A DNA stretch of 64,000 nt from Cryptomeria japonica (GCF_030272615.1 NC_081406.1:240300422-240364421), one strand, 5' to 3'; counted from the first letter of the stretch, positions 23,845 to 36,535 are shown. Notes: generated by a model from the letters alone, not told the origin. Numbers and translations are program-made.

Positions 23845-24640
23845 CTAGGTTCGATTAAAATAATCCTACAGTATGCTGATGCTCAGCCTTCATTCTCTAG
23901 CAATCCAAAGATTTGGACACAAAATCCACAATATCACATCTGATACTGAACCAATGGTACAGCTATAGAAGGTATTTGTGCATCTTCTTAACACCTAGAT
24001 GTGTCAAATAAGGTACATGATGTTCCTCTGTCATGATCAAAGTGTTTAGTCTTTCTGATAGTGGAACATAGATACAACCTTTAATGGTGAAGAAGACCAT
24101 CTAACTCCAAACGATATCTGGAAAATCTTCCCTCTATAACTCTCCTAGAGTCAATCTTTGCTCTCACCTCCTAGTACCAAGCATTTGAAGGAAGTGCTCT
24201 GAGAATCTAGCTCCACAAATCCATAGTGAGAGTCATCACTAACAACTTGCATCTCCTACAACTCAACGCATCCACCACAAAAATTTCCTTTCCCTAAACA
24301 TGTACTTAACTTCAAAGTCATACTCAGAAGAGAATTCCATCCAACATCATTGTTTGGCATTCAGGTTAGGCTACATAAAGATTTAGTTCTAACTCTGATG
24401 GTAACTATGTAACTCAGAACGATGCCCAAGAAGAAAATGTATCCACCCCACCAAAGTATGAACAACTGCTGCTAACTCCAAGTCATGAGTGGGTGATTCA
24501 TCTTGTGATCCTTGAGGTTGCAAGACTCATAGGCAATCATGCATTCATACTGCATGAGAACTACTCCCAAGCCCTCTAGATAAGCATCGGTATATATATA
24601 AAAAATATCATGTTGGATCTGGCACTACTAGAATAGGTTC
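23845..24640 (-). pseudogene. Ty3/gypsy RNase H and integrase zinc-finger fragment
   Basis: Translating the minus strand across many stops and shifts gives the RNase H pattern GLGVVLMQYECMIAYESCNL with HPLMTW, then a stretch matching the linker to integrase. Further on it matches the zinc-binding motif with EHHVPYLTHLGVKKMHKYL and CDIVDFVSKSLDC, and ends KAEHQHTVGL. This order is that of a chromovirus-like gypsy element without a second RNase H, so it differs from Tat1 and Tat2. It is an old fragment with no LTRs that I can assign. Confidence 0.6.
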
Positions 24641-27419
24641 ACAAGTTGAACGCTCCATGATACACTCTTTTATGATGTTTATGTTAGATATTTGCGGACT
24701 TCTTTATGTTCCTAATACTCTTTGCTTGTTGTTAGGTTGTTTATGTTGACATAATTTATGATGACATTTGATACCTTATGTTACTATGTTGGATGATTTT
24801 ATACTCAATACTGATGACAATGTTAGGGTTTATGTTTGGTTAACTTGAGTTTACTCATTATCTATTAGATGTGGATAATATTTATTAATTATGGTGACTT
24901 GTCATATGCTAACCCTTATTTTGTGATTACATTAGTAGGATGCAGGTGCTAGGCATCGACTCCACCTAGTCTCACAGGTCTAAGTGTGCCTTTAATCCTC
25001 TAAATGGCAGTTGATCAAAGGTGAGACTAATGCCCTACCACATCTTAACCCTAGTCCATGTCCTATGTGAGTTCCATAAATATTGGTCTAAAGTCGTCTT
25101 GTTAGGATTTGAGTGGTTTTATGTATGTTGTATTATATTTAATCCCATTGATGGTTTTGGTGTTATACGTACTTGTGATAAATAATAAATAAATTATAAT
25201 ATATAACCCTAGGTAAGAATGATTAATTAGGTGGGATGTATTAAGTGGCTCTCATATTGTATTGTTTATAGTATTTTACATTTATATTATATGTGGGAAT
25301 TATTCATTATATTTTATTTGTGGGAAATTTTAATTTGTAATTGATTTTAAATTACTATTTCATTTATTTGTTTGCTTTGGAGTGATCTCTTGTTAGAATT
25401 TGGGCTGCTAATTTGCTCCTCAATGCAAGAGGAAAGTCTTCTTTTGCATTCAAGTGTTATTTGGAATGAAATGAGAGTGGTTTTGAGTAATTGTTGAGAT
25501 TGTTTTGTGGGTGGTTTTTCAAAAATATGGATTGGGAGAAGGGCTTTTGGGTCTACATGTATTTTGAAGTGAATTGGATGAGGATTTGAAAAAGGAGAAT
25601 TCGTGAAGATTTGTAAGGGGGTTTTGAGAAATTACTTTTGAGGCTTGGGTTGAATTTTAATTACATTTTGTAGGCTTTTTAATTTGTGTTGAGTTATTGT
25701 TCAAGTGGAGTTGTTGTTCGTGTCGGGTTTTCTCATTCTCCATCTTCATTATCCATTTTGCTTCAATTTTCAAGTAGGAATCTTATGCACCCATTTCATT
25801 TTATGAACTAAAATGATTTCTAACTTTGAAAATATTATATTTTGTATGTCCCTAATTTCAAGACTTCATTCTAGAAATATATTGAATTTATTGTTGTTAG
25901 ACTAATTGTTTACTGGTATAGGTGTTCTCTATATTGCTTTATTTTGGAGTGTCTTCAGAGTTTTACTTCTTGGAGTTTTATTTTTCATCTTGGGTTTGAT
26001 AAAATAACATTTCTAATTAGGAAACTCACCCATCTCAAATGGGTCTAAGTAGTCATTTCAATTGTTTGGTTGTCAAGATTTGAGCCCAAAGTCAACCTAG
26101 GGTCCCTGTCCTAGTTTTTCCTCAAAAGTGAGAGTTCAATTTGTATATGCAGAACAATATGTTTCATATGTGTAGCTTTAAGTGATAGATGTCTAGTTTC
26201 AGGTTTGGATGCGCAGAAACACTAGTTTGACCCGCGGATCAGTTTGTAGGAGAATTTGTCAGTCCAAGTTGGTCCAAAGGCTAGTTCTTAGGTCTTTAAA
26301 CTTTTGTTATTCATTTCTAGAGGCTATATGATTGTTTCAAGATGGATTCATGTGTCTCCTTTCAGTTTTATGTGTTCATTAATTATGGTCAATTGATTTT
26401 GCATTCATTGTGATGCCTTAAGAGCAATTGGTTAAAGGAATGATTTGTGGATCAGAAATGATGTTATGGTTTAGATTATATTAAGGAACCAATGTTTTAT
26501 GATTCTACGATTTTTCATTGTATCATGTATTTTTTGATTCATTGTGTGTACCCTAGGTTTTAGGAGCATAATTGGGAGGAGTGGCTTTCAAGTGGGTGTT
26601 GGGGCCCTAAGTGGCTACCAGAGAATCTCACTAGAAGTTTCCTTAATCAATTGATAATCTTAATTAATGAATATAGGATTTGGGTAGCTCTCATATTAAC
26701 AAGATAAGTATGTCACCCTGCTCATGGCCTAGAGTGCTAGTTCAGGCTCAAGATAAGTTTGGGAAGGCATGTTGGCATGATCATACTTTCTTGTCTTCAC
26801 AAAATAATGAATCGGTTCTACACAGGTTTCACTTGGGTGCAAGGGTCTAGAGTGAGATTGCCAGGGAAACCCTTTTTGATGTCATGTGATGATACTCTTC
26901 CATATGTGTATCCTAGGACCTAAACCCTTGTGTTGTGTGGAAGCCTCTAGTGAGTTTTTGTTTTATGGTTGAGCCTCTTCTGATGATTCAGTCTTTCAAC
27001 ATGTTTCTGTATTTATGAATTTATATATTCCCTTGGAGGTATAAGTGTCGACCTAGGTCAATTGATGTGTGTGGTGCCTTATGTCATTGTCTAGAGCATG
27101 GGGGTGAACCTTTATGGTTACAGATGGTCGGGTGGTTGATGCCTTCTTCCATTGGAAAATATGGTGGTTTGTTCGTGAGTGTGATGGTTGGTTATTCTTC
27201 TCTTCAGTTCTAGTACTATGGATTTATGATGCAAATGTAATCTCTGGTATATGCAAATGATTCATCTATGTACTTTGTATTTGAATATCAGTTATGTGAA
27301 TAATGTATCATGATACTCTCATTAGAAAGATTGATGTAATTTTGTAATGTAAATTATGCATAAGATGTAAAATGTAATGTAATTTTGTTATCATATGTTT
27401 AATCAATTTGGTGTTTTTT
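24641..27419. other. Unassigned non-coding sequence
   Basis: No gene is visible. The stretch may include an old LTR of the neighbouring gypsy fragment, since it has LTR-like composition and no ORFs, but I cannot pair any ends. Confidence 0.35.
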
Positions 27420-28144
27420 ATTAGAGAAAAAATAGGTTTTGAAGGGATCTCGAAACCCTTTAACATGAGAGAAAGTTTTGACTTAACAAGGTATTAAGCC
27501 AAAACACAGAACTGAACAAAAAATCCCCACATAAACATATAGAATAGTACATACTAGGGGCAAGACAAAAAAGGATGAATTGAGAACTAAACCAAAAAAA
27601 CCAGCAGACCAACTAACAGAGCACCAACACAAAACCAACAGAGCACCAGCACAAAACCAACAAAAGGACAACATTAATCTAGCAGTTCCATGGATTGCTC
27701 CATTTCTTTTTCGATATCCATCATGGTACTAGTGATTTTCTTCAACCTTTGAAAATCAGGATGAGGAACCGAAACCTTTATCTTCAAAATACCTCTGGTC
27801 CTTTTTCTTGGTCCAAAAGTAGCATCCTACTCAAAGTATCAGTCTTCACACCCTCCTTTAGTTGAAACTAGTGCTCGAGAATACTTAAATCATGTTTTTA
27901 AAGCTATCAATAGTAGCACTTAATAATGCACGACTATTATTAACCACAGTCTTAATGGATTCCTTGATTCTTTTCTCTTGATCTTCTTGTGCGACCATCC
28001 TAGTCTCATAGCCCTTTTTGAACTCGTCAAAAGCTTCCATAGTAGATTTGATGGAATCAACAACTGAAGCCTTATCTTTCAAAGATTCAAGACTAGGCTC
28101 ATCCATAATTTATGACTTCTCCAATTGCATGATTTCATCTTTCA
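27420..28144 (-). pseudogene. Gene X, 3' part (coiled coil, C-terminus, 3' UTR)
   Basis: The minus strand continues the gene whose 5' part lies at 49478-50560, on the other side of the 21.3-kb insertion. It encodes an acidic/basic coiled coil (MDEPSLESLKDKASVVDSI, then FDEFKKGYETRM) to about 27885. After a frameshift comes a C-terminus with FQRLKKITSTMMDIEKEMEQ, ending at the TAA at 27676-27674. The untranslated tail ends near an AATAAAAAA on the minus strand at about 27420. A TAA lies just before MDEP. I recognise this only as a plant multigene family of unknown function, remembered mostly from conifers. Confidence 0.55.
28139..28144. repeat. Left target-site duplication CTTTCA
   Basis: CTTTCA directly precedes the left inverted repeat and is repeated exactly at 49478-49483 after the right one. 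Removal of the element plus one copy joins gene X in frame. Confidence 0.85.
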
Positions 28145-28173
28145 GGTGTGTGCACCAAGATGGTGTGCAAAAA
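28145..28173 (+). repeat. Left terminal inverted repeat, copy 1
   Basis: It begins GGTGTGTGCACCAAGATGG and continues with TGTGCAAAAA. Compared with the ends of copy 2, the frame GGTnnGTGCA...ATGG.G.GC.AAAA is shared. Confidence 0.85.
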
Positions 28174-28270
28174 AGTTGACACACACCAAAAAAAACTTGA
28201 AAAAACAGAAACCACGTTCGCAGTTTTAAAATTTCAAAATACCCCGTACGTGGTTAGGTTCGTTGTGGCC

Positions 28271-28408
28271 TATCCTAAAGGGCCAAAACCGCATATAGGG
28301 TCCTTTAGGAACTAGGAGCTCATACACAGTCTTAGTTCCTAAAGGATAGCGTGTATGGGCTCCTAGTTCCTAAAGGACCGCATATGAGGTCCTAGTTCCT
28401 GAAGGACC
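28271..28408. repeat. Subterminal repeats of copy 1
   Basis: The motif TCCTTTAGGAACTAGGA and its complement appear five times in direct and inverted orientation, interleaved with CATACAC/GTGTATG and a palindromic core GGACCGCATATGAGGTCC. Clustered short subterminal sites are typical transposase-binding regions of CACTA-like and other DNA transposons. The core resembles the CATATG units of the internal arrays. Confidence 0.75.
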
Positions 28409-28545
28409 ACGTACGCTGTCCTTGCTAATAAATTGCTTCTTAAAATTATCGACTATACTTTTTTACCTTGTGGCTGAGAAGGAGTCTAGACATGTTTTTA
28501 CCCTCTAAACCATGCATGGGCTTAATTTGTTCACACCCAATTGCC

Positions 28546-30264
28546 ATGGAAAGAGGTTAGTTATGATTTTTTTTTGTTTTTCTTACACATTTGATAAATT
28601 TTATTTACATTTTCAATTTAAATTCGTTGATTCTGATTAGTTTTTTTTTTGTTACCAATATCAGATTCTGAAAATCCAGAACCACAACAAGATGCACCTC
28701 AAAACCCACAGCAAAACACACAACAAAACCCACAACAAACACCTCCAGCTCCTCCTTTGGACCGTACAAAATCTACACAAGAGGAATTGCTTAAGCAATT
28801 AGGGAAAAACACTGCTAAAATAACTAGACTGATTAATAGATTGAAAACATCTGAGCTTGAGCATCATTTATCCCTTGCCACTAGCCTAGAAACATTGGCT
28901 AGTGATACCACTATAGTTTCGAGTCAGATTATAAAATGGGGAAACTATAGGGATAGGTGTCATATTTTTATGATGATGAGTTATCATATGATATAGTGAA
29001 AAATAAAAACATAAGTAAAGAACAAATATGTGCTCTTTTTGTTGATCCTAGAACTGGTGAGTCCTTACCTCTTAATAAAAAGAGGTTTCCCATACATTTG
29101 TGTACCAATGTGTGGATGAAGAATCTTTTTTGGAATAGGTGGTGGACGGTCTTTGACAAACCACCTTGTAGTAATTTTGAGTTTCAATTATATTTTTTTA
29201 GGAAAGTATATTGTGAGTTTTTCCTTAAAGAGTTGCCTAATTATTTTGATATGAGAGAGTTCCATGGTAGAGGTGGCAGCTTTGCCCAAGATAGACCTAG
29301 AGCCCATAGGGTATTAGATCCGCAGAGTTGTTGCCTCGTAGAACCCAAACCCAAGGTGCATGCGACGATCCCAATAGCCCTGAAAGAGTTGATGGAGCTA
29401 CAGATTCTTCAAGAGGCCACAACATTGACTAATGCAATCATCTAGCATGGGAAACAGTTAGCACACCCTCTTGGCCCGGATGATGATCCATTAGATGATT
29501 CAGCTGGCATTGCTCATCCCATTGAGCATGTGTGTCCCACATGCTTAGGCATATGCATAGGGATGGATGTTGAAGCTAGTGCAGATGGTTCCACATCTCA
29601 TATATGCGCAATTTGCGGGAGTATATGTCAGACCCACACGATTGAGGATATGGTGTTGATGCATGAATTGATGGGCATGTTGTTTGCTAGTCAACCGTAG
29701 ACATGGGTGTGTTAATTTGAATTCATAACATTTTATTTATTAGTCACTTAAAATTTGTAATTGTAAATGAATTTTTATTTATACATCAATTTAAATTGAT
29801 ACAAAGAATATGTATTTCAGGATGCATTAGCACGTGTTAATACACCATATGATATTCCTCCCGTAGTTGTTGCAACTACAAGTTCAATGCCTTGGGTATA
29901 AATTTTGTAACATGTTAAAATAGAATAGTACTTTGAATTCAAAAAAAATTATAAGATATACTAACTCTCTTTAATGATTGAATTTTTTTTTGTTTTATAG
30001 GTGTTGACAGGGGACCAAATGTCCCACATTGATGATGTCGCTCTCTCAACAATCGTTTTGGCCTACAAAGCTATGTGGTATCATATTTTGTACACCTTAT
30101 TTTATGTATTCTTTTGATGGAATATGCAAGTCATTTAATTTTAGATTTGTTAAATTATTTTTAGTATCATCTACTAATATCTCTTGTGTTAATATTTTTA
30201 TTTTAGGGTACCCCCTCCATGTCTAGGCCTCATCTTTAGCGAAATAAATCTCAACGATGCCTAA
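28546..30264 (+). pseudogene. Multi-exon gene with WNRWW...VFDKP core (family W)
   Basis: A plausible gene model starts with ATGGAAAGAG (28546-28555) then a GT donor, with exon 2 from 28665. Further exons are 29821-29895, 30001-30077 and 30207 to a TAA at 30262, each with AG and GT borders and compatible phase. The protein opens with a Gln/Pro-rich segment, then a helical part, NISKEQICALFVDP, FWNRWWTVFDKPP, LPNYFDM, and a Cys cluster with CPTCLGIC and ICAICGSIC. A one-base shift near 28957 and TAG stops near 29443 and 29698 show decay. A homologue lies in copy 2. The function is unknown; a role in transposition is inference. Further acceptor and donor sites continue to about 30600. Confidence 0.7.
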
Positions 30265-30879
30265 ACATGGGGAGAAGGGAATTGAACATATTTTTAATTG
30301 TACAATTGTTTGGAAAGGTTGAAATTTTCTTAGTTGTAATTTGTAGATAGATTAGTGTTTTTTGTCTATTTTATATACAACGGCCATTGGGCTTTGTAGA
30401 TTTGTTGAATGCACCTGTTTCACCCGAGTATCAAGAGAGGGCAGAGGTATGTATCTCTACTTTATTTTTTTGATTTGATGATTATATGCACGTATACATG
30501 TGAACTTGTGAAATTATAATCTTATCATTGTTCATACAGGAAATATCCATAGTCACTTCACTAGTGGCGAGCCCTCCTCCGTGATTCAATGATCAACCAA
30601 AAATACCTATGAACCATTGATGTACTTGCATTACCTGGCCGGATTGTAGAGTTACACCATTGCACAATTGTTGTTGCATCTATCAACTCAGCACCACCTT
30701 CATACTTTAATTATTCTCTAGCTAGGGCTCTTTTTATGCATGCTCCTTCACAAACATGCTCTCCCTTTCCATGACCAGCCTAAGTGAAATTCCAAAAATA
30801 TTGTACACTGCTTGTCACATGTAGCTTGGAGTTATACCCTCACCGGTAGCTTGTCACATGTAACTTGGAGTTATACCCT

Positions 30880-31274
30880 CATCGATAGAGACTTAGACAG
30901 TTGGAGCAGGGCATCAGACCGGCAAAATTAACAGAGAAATATTTTTCCAGCTTTGATGAAGGAGAGATACTTCTCATGGGGAGTAGATTGGATAAATTTG
31001 GTTATAACAATTGGTATTTGTAATAAGTTCTGTAAACTGATTGTATTTGGTTTTGTGTTTCTTTGGCATTTGATGTCAAAGGGGGAGAGATATCTATGGA
31101 AAAACACATTATCTTTTGGGGAGAGATTATTCCTAGGGGGAGAAATATTATGTATTTTGATTTATGGTAATTGATCTCTTTGGGAGATTGTTGGTTTTTG
31201 GTTTTTGGCATTTCTGCTTTGGCACTTAGATGGTTTTTCCATCTTGTGTTCCCATCAATGTCAAAGGGCGAGAT
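30880..31274 (+). mobile_element. Copia D 3' untranslated end
   Basis: The plus strand has repeated purine runs such as TGTCAAAGGGGGAGAGATAT and ends with TCAAAGGGCGAGAT directly before an LTR starting TGTTGGTATTATGG. This is the usual 3' end of a copia element with its polypurine tract. The coding part is absent. Confidence 0.7.
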
Positions 31275-32292
31275 TGTTGGTATTATGGATGTGTTGCATT
31301 GGTTTTGTCATTGATGGAAACACTTATGAACACTTATGAACACTTATTTGCATTGAAGATCTTTGGTTATGTTCACCAGCATGTTCAGTAACTTATGCAC
31401 AGTCACCGGTATCTGGTTCACCGACAGGTTATATTGTTCACCGACACTGAGGATGATCTGTTGTCATCTAGAGATTACTTGGTTATGTCGAAGACATTGT
31501 TTGGACACTTTCTTTTGATGATTTGGTTATTGGTCAAATCGAGTTTGCATATTTGTTGTTACCGGGAAATAGGTCTAGGTTATGGACTAGCAACAGTTAT
31601 CTATTCCAGATCATCACAACATGATATGGAGATGTTTATTGATTGGTTATTATTGTAAATGCATTGAGCCGACATGATGCATCGCATATTGATTCATTTG
31701 TAATTGATTTAATTGTAATATTCTTAGTGAGCTGACCTACACATTTGGTCTTAGGTTTTGGTATATATGTAAGATCTCATTTGTGAGATTAAAAAGAGGT
31801 ATGAAAGGGAATGTAATAAAGTATATGCAAATATAAGTAGAGCTATACACGCAGACATCATTTGAAGATTCAAGGAAGGTATGAAGAAGACAATCAGAGC
31901 TTAACCGATACTAAATCTAGCATATGAAGATGCTATTTTGAGCAGTACATTATTATTGGATTTAACCAGCCAATTGTAGTTAGTGTGACTCCCATTTTGT
32001 GATTGAGTAGTGAGCTCTAGGTAGTTGGCCTTTTTACATGTGCAGACCCCATTTGTACACACATACTATCTGCAGTAGTATCATCTGATTGTGGGTAAGG
32101 TTTCCCATCGTGGTTTTTCCCCTTACAGGGTTTCCACATACAAATATTTGTGTTATGTGTTGTGGATTTTATTTGTCTTTCCGTTTCATGCATTAAACTT
32201 TACCGGTACTATCATTAACAGTTAAACTGTCTACTGGCATTGAGTTTGTCTTATTGGTATTATGCATTAACTTTGGTTAAGTTTGGGTAAAC
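31275..32292 (+). repeat. 3' LTR of copia D, truncated at its end
   Basis: It begins TGTTGGTATTATGGATG after the polypurine tract and carries the conserved block CGTGGTTTTTCCCCTTACAG near 32108. It matches 35577-36535 but breaks off near 32292, lacking the last 70 bases or so. Confidence 0.8.
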
Positions 32293-32955
32293 GCACAAAG
32301 TTGGGTCCCAATCTCGCAGAAGTTTGCGGGTTGGGAAAAGAGCCCACTAGAAATGGGTGCCCAAGCCATTCAAAAATGGGTTCCCAAAGCTAAACGGGCA
32401 CCCTTTTTTTTCAAATCAGGCGCCCATTTTTGAAATGTATTTTTTTTAAACCATTTTCCATCATTTTCACTATTTCAAAAACGAGTAAACATTTCAGAGG
32501 AGCATGGGTACCTATTTTTTTCACCCCAACTGACCCCCCAGACCATTTTTTACCTCCTTCCAGGTATTTCGTTTTATTTTTTATATTTTGTTTTATTTAT
32601 TTTTATTATTTTTCTTAAAAAATGTTAATTTATTGTTATTTTTTAATTTTAGTGTTTTAAAGTTTGAAATTTTTTTTTAATTTTATTTTATTTCATGTTT
32701 AAAATTGTTTTTAGTTTTTAAATATTGCAAAAAACATGAATTGTAAAAATTGTAGGAAAAAAATAAAAAACATGAATAGTAAAAATCGTAGGAAAAAAAC
32801 AAAAAACAAAAATGTAAATGAACAATAAACATTAGACACAAAAAATAGACAATAAAGCCTGAATAGAAAAATGAACACTAAACCCTAGAAAATAAATGAA
32901 CAACAAACCCTAAAAATTTAACAAACAATAAACCCTAGATGAAAATAAACAATAA
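32293..32955. other. Unassigned A/T-rich spacer with inverted repeats and teloboxes
   Basis: Near 32355-32455 two inverted repeats occur: GGGTGCCC with GGGCACCC, and ATTCAAAAATGGG with CCCATTTTTGAAAT. From 32878 to 32958 the motif AAACCCTA (telobox-like) occurs four or five times, about 20-25 bases apart, within A-rich sequence. No gene is seen. Confidence 0.5.
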
Positions 32956-32958
32956 ACC

Positions 32959-33006
32959 CCACTTCTCTCTCTCACACACACGTACACGTTACCATCTCTG
33001 TCATTA

Positions 33007-33073
<67 letters not shown>

Positions 33074-33275
33074 TATCCCCTCTCTTTCTCACACACACAC
33101 ATTACCCCCCCTCTCTCTCTCTCTCACACACACACACATTACCCCCCTCTCTTTCTTTCACACATTGCCCTCTCTCTATCATTACCCACTCTCTATCATT
33201 ACCTACTCTCTATCTCTCAAATTATATATTCTCTCTCTAACTTGTTGTATCTCAAATTACCTCCTCTCCCTCTCT
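32959..33275. repeat. Compound (CT)n(CA)n microsatellite
   Basis: Runs of CT followed by CA, separated by ATTACCCC-like spacers, repeat several times with decreasing purity. Open frames across it are artefacts of the simple repeat. Confidence 0.9.
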
Positions 33276-35381
33276 CTCTGTTTTAATCATGCGTAAAAGT
33301 CTGAATGTTTAAATTTATATTTCGAAATGTTGTATTTAATTATAGGATTCTTTTGTAAAAGTTAGATGTTTAATTTATGTTTAAATTGAACTTTAAAATG
33401 ATAATGAATATGAATGTGTTTTTTTTTGTGTGTGAAAAATAGGGTTCTTAAATTTGATAACACTCTAACTATCACTATTAATCCTCACTACTTCCTAACT
33501 TAGCCCAATCTCTAAAGATATACTATATATTTACAAACATGATAACATGTCCTTTTTCTTTTTCTATTTTCTCTTTGCTTTATCCTTTTATCTCCTCTAA
33601 TAACCAATGCCTCCTTTTTATAGTAAATACCCCCCTAAAAAGAGAGATAAAATGAGAATAAAAAATTCCCCATAAAGAAGTAGGTCACGTGCTAATGATG
33701 AAAGATTGAAGAAAAAACATGATCCATTACTTTCAAACAACATTTTTTTTCCTTTAGGAAGAAATAAATACATTAGTAACTACAAATGTCATTATAATAA
33801 GCTGGGTAAATACAAAATTCAAATCTAAATAGACTTGTGTCTCCAAAAACTTCACAAATATTCACATGTTGGAATAAAATAATGATAAAGAATCTTGTAA
33901 GGATCAAAGTAGAATGAGTGCCAAAGATAATATGATGGGTTGCCAATGATGGAATAGCTATCATGAAAGAGGATATCAGTATCCTTAAAATAATATTTAA
34001 CATATGTAATTCTAAACTCCTCAAACAAGGATAATATATTCAAAAGATATGAATCCCAAGTGGTCATGTTTAGAAGGTGATTAATGCCATGCTAGACTAA
34101 ATCAATTGGGTTTATGGAATTGGTGATAATAATCTAAAATAATAAAAAACATTTAAGATGGATATTAGGTCTTGATAGGATGAGCACTTGAAGAATGAGA
34201 CAAGCCTCTAAATTGTCAAAACATGCAAGACCTATGATATAATAAATTTCCTCTTAAGTATCACCATCGAAGGGTATGTGATCTTCATCTACAATGGGAT
34301 CCTTTAGGAATGGAGAGATGTGAGGGTCTTCATGGATCTCCTAAAGTCTATTCCAAAGTGTGTGGGGGAAATCAATATCCAATGCAATACACATAGAATC
34401 ATGATCTTGATACTAGATCAAATTACTCCTACATGGTCAATGATGTTACACCAAGATTATATAATTTCTAGTGTTTCTAGTTTAGGTATGAGTGCATACA
34501 TAAAAGGAAAATGATTACACCACCTAAAACTTATCAAGATATCATTTTACAAAAGAATCATAGTTATCCCTTTCTAATTTTACCACAAAAGGATGAATAG
34601 AGAAACCTATGATACCTCCTCAAATAAGAAATTAAATGATCAATAAAATCAATACATATCAAACATATCAAACAAATTCATCTCATGTAAGACGATCATT
34701 TTCAAGTGCCAAGATGTCCAAGTAAATGACTAGAATGTGAAATCACAGAAAATAAAATATAAAATACGAGGGAATATTCTAGAAAATAATTGTGTGATCT
34801 ATGAAGATTTATGAACCACCTTTTCAATGCCACATGAAGCATGAAAAAATATGCTCTCTATCAAAATTTACGAGGCTTTAAATTTACATAGCTTGATTTA
34901 AGTTAAGAGGACAATAAATCACACTAGTGGCAGATTTAATAAAAATAAGAATCAAATATAGATCAATATTGGAATCACGTTTTGTGGGTTGCGACTTTGA
35001 ACAGGAAAATACCAATATTAAATTGAATATTAAAAAAATAGTTTTTTTTTGTTTTAACTCCTCCAAGAGTAGAGAACCTACTATTTATTCAACCTTCAAC
35101 TTACTGTAGTACTACTAGTTGCGATCACTAAGTCATCCAATGATTCTAGCAAAGAACACAACAAAGTAGTACATGTATTGACAAGTTCATAGATATAACT
35201 TATGACTTTAATGAATTTAGTTAATTTAACCAAAAGAGAGTAGTTGAATCGAATCCTATCAAGTTGAAAATACAAAGTGGTAGTCTAATTGACGATAATG
35301 GTTAAATATTGCAAGGGTACTAAATTGTAATTCCATGGAAGTTACGTTCATTATCTAAATCAGGGGAGTCATTTATTCATT
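33276..35381. other. Unassigned A/T-rich sequence inside copy 1
   Basis: No homology or ordered repeat is recognised. A minus-strand open stretch at 34067-33773 has ordinary amino-acid composition but no known motif. Confidence 0.35.
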
Positions 35382-35384
35382 ATC

Positions 35385-35425
<41 letters not shown>
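35382..35425. repeat. (CT)n microsatellite
   Basis: This is an uninterrupted TC run of about 40 bases, close to the truncated copia LTR. Confidence 0.9.
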
Positions 35426-35428
<3 letters not shown>

Positions 35429-35576
35429 AATGATTATTTTTATGATTTTGATGGAACTTATACTAATGCATCTTCAGATGTTAAAAAGTATTGTTTGAGT
35501 TGCATGGGCATTATGATATTTTATTTTGTAGAATATTTCTTATACTTTGATTTAAGTGGATAATATTTCTTAAATG

Positions 35577-36535
35577 ATGCAGAGTCACCGGTATTTGGTT
35601 CACCAGCAGGTTATATTGTTCACCGGCACTAAGGATGATATGTTATCATCTGGAGATTACTTGGTTATGTCAAAGACATTGTTTGGACACTTGGTTTTGA
35701 TGATTTGGTTATTGGTCAAATCGAGTTTGCATATTTGTTGTTACCAGCAAATAGGTCAAGGTTACGGACCGGCAAGCGTTATCTATTCCAAATCAGCACG
35801 ACACGTTATGGAGATGTTTTATTGATTGGTTATTATTGTAAATACATTGATCCAACATGATGCATCGCATATTGATTCATTTGTAATTGATTTAATTGTA
35901 ATATTACTAGTGAGTCGACCTACACATTTGGTCTTAGGTTTTGGTATATATGCAAGATCTCATTTGTGAGATTAAAAAGAGGTGTGAAAGGGAATATAAT
36001 AATGTATATGCGAATATAAGAAGAGCTATACACATAGACATCATTTGAAGATTCAAGGAAAGTATGAAGAAGACAATCAGAGCTTAACTGGTACTAAATC
36101 CAACATATGAAGATGTTATTTTGAGCAGTACATTATCATTGGATTTAACCATCCAATTGTAGTCAGTGTGACTCCCATTTTGTGATTGAGCAGTGAGCTC
36201 TAGGCATTTAGCCTTTTTGCATGTGCAAACCCCATTTGTACACACATACTATCTGCAGTAGTATCATCTAATTATGGGTAAGGTTTCCCACCGTGGTTTT
36301 TCCCCTTACAGGGTTTCCACATACAAATATTTGTGTTATGTGTTGTGGATGTTATTTGTCTTTCTGTTTCATGCATTAAACTTTACCGGTACTGTTATTA
36401 ACTATTAAACTGTCTACCGACATTAAGTTTGGCTTACCATTACTATGCATTAAGTTTGGTTAAGTTATATTTGGGTTGAAATTAATAGACAACTGATTCA
36501 CCCCCCCCCCTCTCAATTGCCTCTGGGTCCTAACA
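35577..36535 (+). repeat. Copia LTR lacking its start (same family as 31275-32292)
   Basis: The similarity to the LTR at 31275 starts at about 31395/35577 and runs to the true end, which reads ACTGATTCACCCCCCCCCC and then GGGTCCTAACA, typical of copia LTR ends. No primer site follows. It abuts the transposase-like pseudogene, whose coding sequence stops exactly there. Confidence 0.8.

Noticed and set aside
24641..27419. Possible LTR pair or gene
   Set aside because: No matching ends, primer site or coding signal could be found by reading.
27483..27674. Hydrophobic minus-strand frame that looks like a small membrane protein
   Set aside because: It starts after the likely stop codon of gene X and lies in its 3' untranslated tail.
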